Below, one piece after another: positions 7,954-8,046 of a stretch of 8,046 bases of DNA. This DNA is from Chloroflexota bacterium (GTDB lineage Bacteria > Chloroflexota > Limnocylindria > Limnocylindrales > CSP1-4), in NCBI GenBank assembly GCA_021802185.1, contig JAKAAV010000086.1:1-8046 (forward strand), in the 5' to 3' direction. Position 1 is the first letter of the stretch. The number at the start of each line of letters is the position of its first letter. Under the pieces are notes generated by a model. It saw nothing but the letters and a program-made list of their open reading frames with translations. It made no database searches and was not told where the DNA came from. The position numbers and the translations under genes are program-made.

Positions 7954-7982
7954 ATGGTACAGGCCAGCCGGGGGCATGTCAA
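7954..7982 (-). promoter_or_regulatory. Sigma-70-type promoter of hrcA-grpE-dnaK
   Basis: On the minus strand, perfect -35 TTGACA (7982-7977), a 17-base spacer, then -10 TACCAT (7959-7954, 4/6 consensus). Transcription should begin near 7947, directly before CIRCE. This is the usual housekeeping-promoter-plus-CIRCE layout of HrcA regulons. Confidence 0.75.
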
Positions 7983-7983
7983 C

Positions 7984-8030
7984 GGACACTGCGGCTGTCT
8001 GTGGACACTGTGGCACGGACACTGTGGCAC
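7984..8030. repeat. Tandem 14-base repeats upstream of the hrcA promoter
   Basis: GGACACTGTGGCAC occurs twice back to back and identical (8003-8016 and 8017-8030). A shorter related copy, GGACACTGCGGC (7984-7995, 11 of 12 bases), lies nearer the promoter, its last base about 19 before the -35. The position just upstream of the -35 suits a regulator-binding array, but the repeats could also belong to the 3' end of a neighbouring unit outside the window. Confidence 0.7.
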
Positions 8031-8045
8031 GCCACAGGCGGTGTC
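8018..8045. repeat. Inverted repeat at window end
   Basis: CTGTGGC (8022-8028) and GCCACAG (8031-8037) are perfect arms separated by two bases. The stem can be lengthened by GACAC (8018-8022) with GTGTC (8041-8045), leaving four bases bulged. It uses one of the 14-base repeat units as its left arm. It could be a terminator of the gene upstream of hrcA or an operator; no T-run is visible and the window ends here. Confidence 0.5.
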
Positions 8046-8046
8046 G

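Noticed and set aside
7836..8046. A HAIR element for HspR in the dnaK operon control region
   Set aside because: I looked for CTTGAGT-N7-ACTCAAG type symmetry and found only CIRCE and the unrelated GGACACTGTGGCAC repeats.

Overview
This is a GC-rich bacterial window carrying a complete heat-shock operon and, next to it, a drug-exporter-type ABC operon with its own divergent regulator. The gene order hrcA-grpE-dnaK behind a perfect CIRCE operator, the Gly/Ala-rich low-complexity tails and the strong G/C bias at third positions fit a GC-rich lineage such as Chloroflexota. That placement is inference. Actinobacterial dnaK operons usually read dnaK-grpE-dnaJ-hspR, so this layout argues against a typical actinomycete. 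There are no RNA genes, insertion sequences or CRISPR repeats.

Layout: (1) 2-703 (+) is the C-terminal half of a major facilitator transporter cut by the window edge. (2) 704-812 is a short convergent spacer with a stem-loop and a direct repeat that copies the 3' end of the next gene. (3) 813-2815 (-) is a two-gene ABC-2 exporter: an ATPase at 1991-2815, then a permease at 813-1994 whose GTG start overlaps the ATPase stop. (4) 2816-2920 is a divergent control region with a good minus-strand promoter covered by overlapping inverted repeats. (5) 2921-3733 (+) is a TetR-family regulator that unusually has two TetR-type helix-turn-helix domains in tandem. (6) 3734-4023 is a convergent spacer with no gene and one weak stem-loop. 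(7) 4024-7835 (-) is hrcA-grpE-dnaK, tightly coupled (ATGA overlap between hrcA and grpE, 3-base gap between grpE and dnaK). (8) 7836-8046 is the hrcA leader and promoter: a stem-loop, CIRCE with 11-base arms, TTGACA-N17-TACCAT, and then a cluster of tandem and inverted repeats running to the window end.

How the genes work together: HrcA should bind CIRCE, just downstream of the predicted transcription start, and shut off the operon until heat or misfolded protein relieves it. DnaK and its exchange factor GrpE are made from the same transcript. dnaJ is not next to dnaK. Separately, the TetR protein probably represses the divergent ABC exporter, and perhaps itself, by binding palindromes that overlap the exporter promoter and its own start codon; the exporter would then be induced by a ligand it pumps out. 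The most unusual part is the pairing of a two-HTH TetR protein with a multi-palindrome operator region. It is a candidate for an uncommon repressor architecture, not a proven new system.
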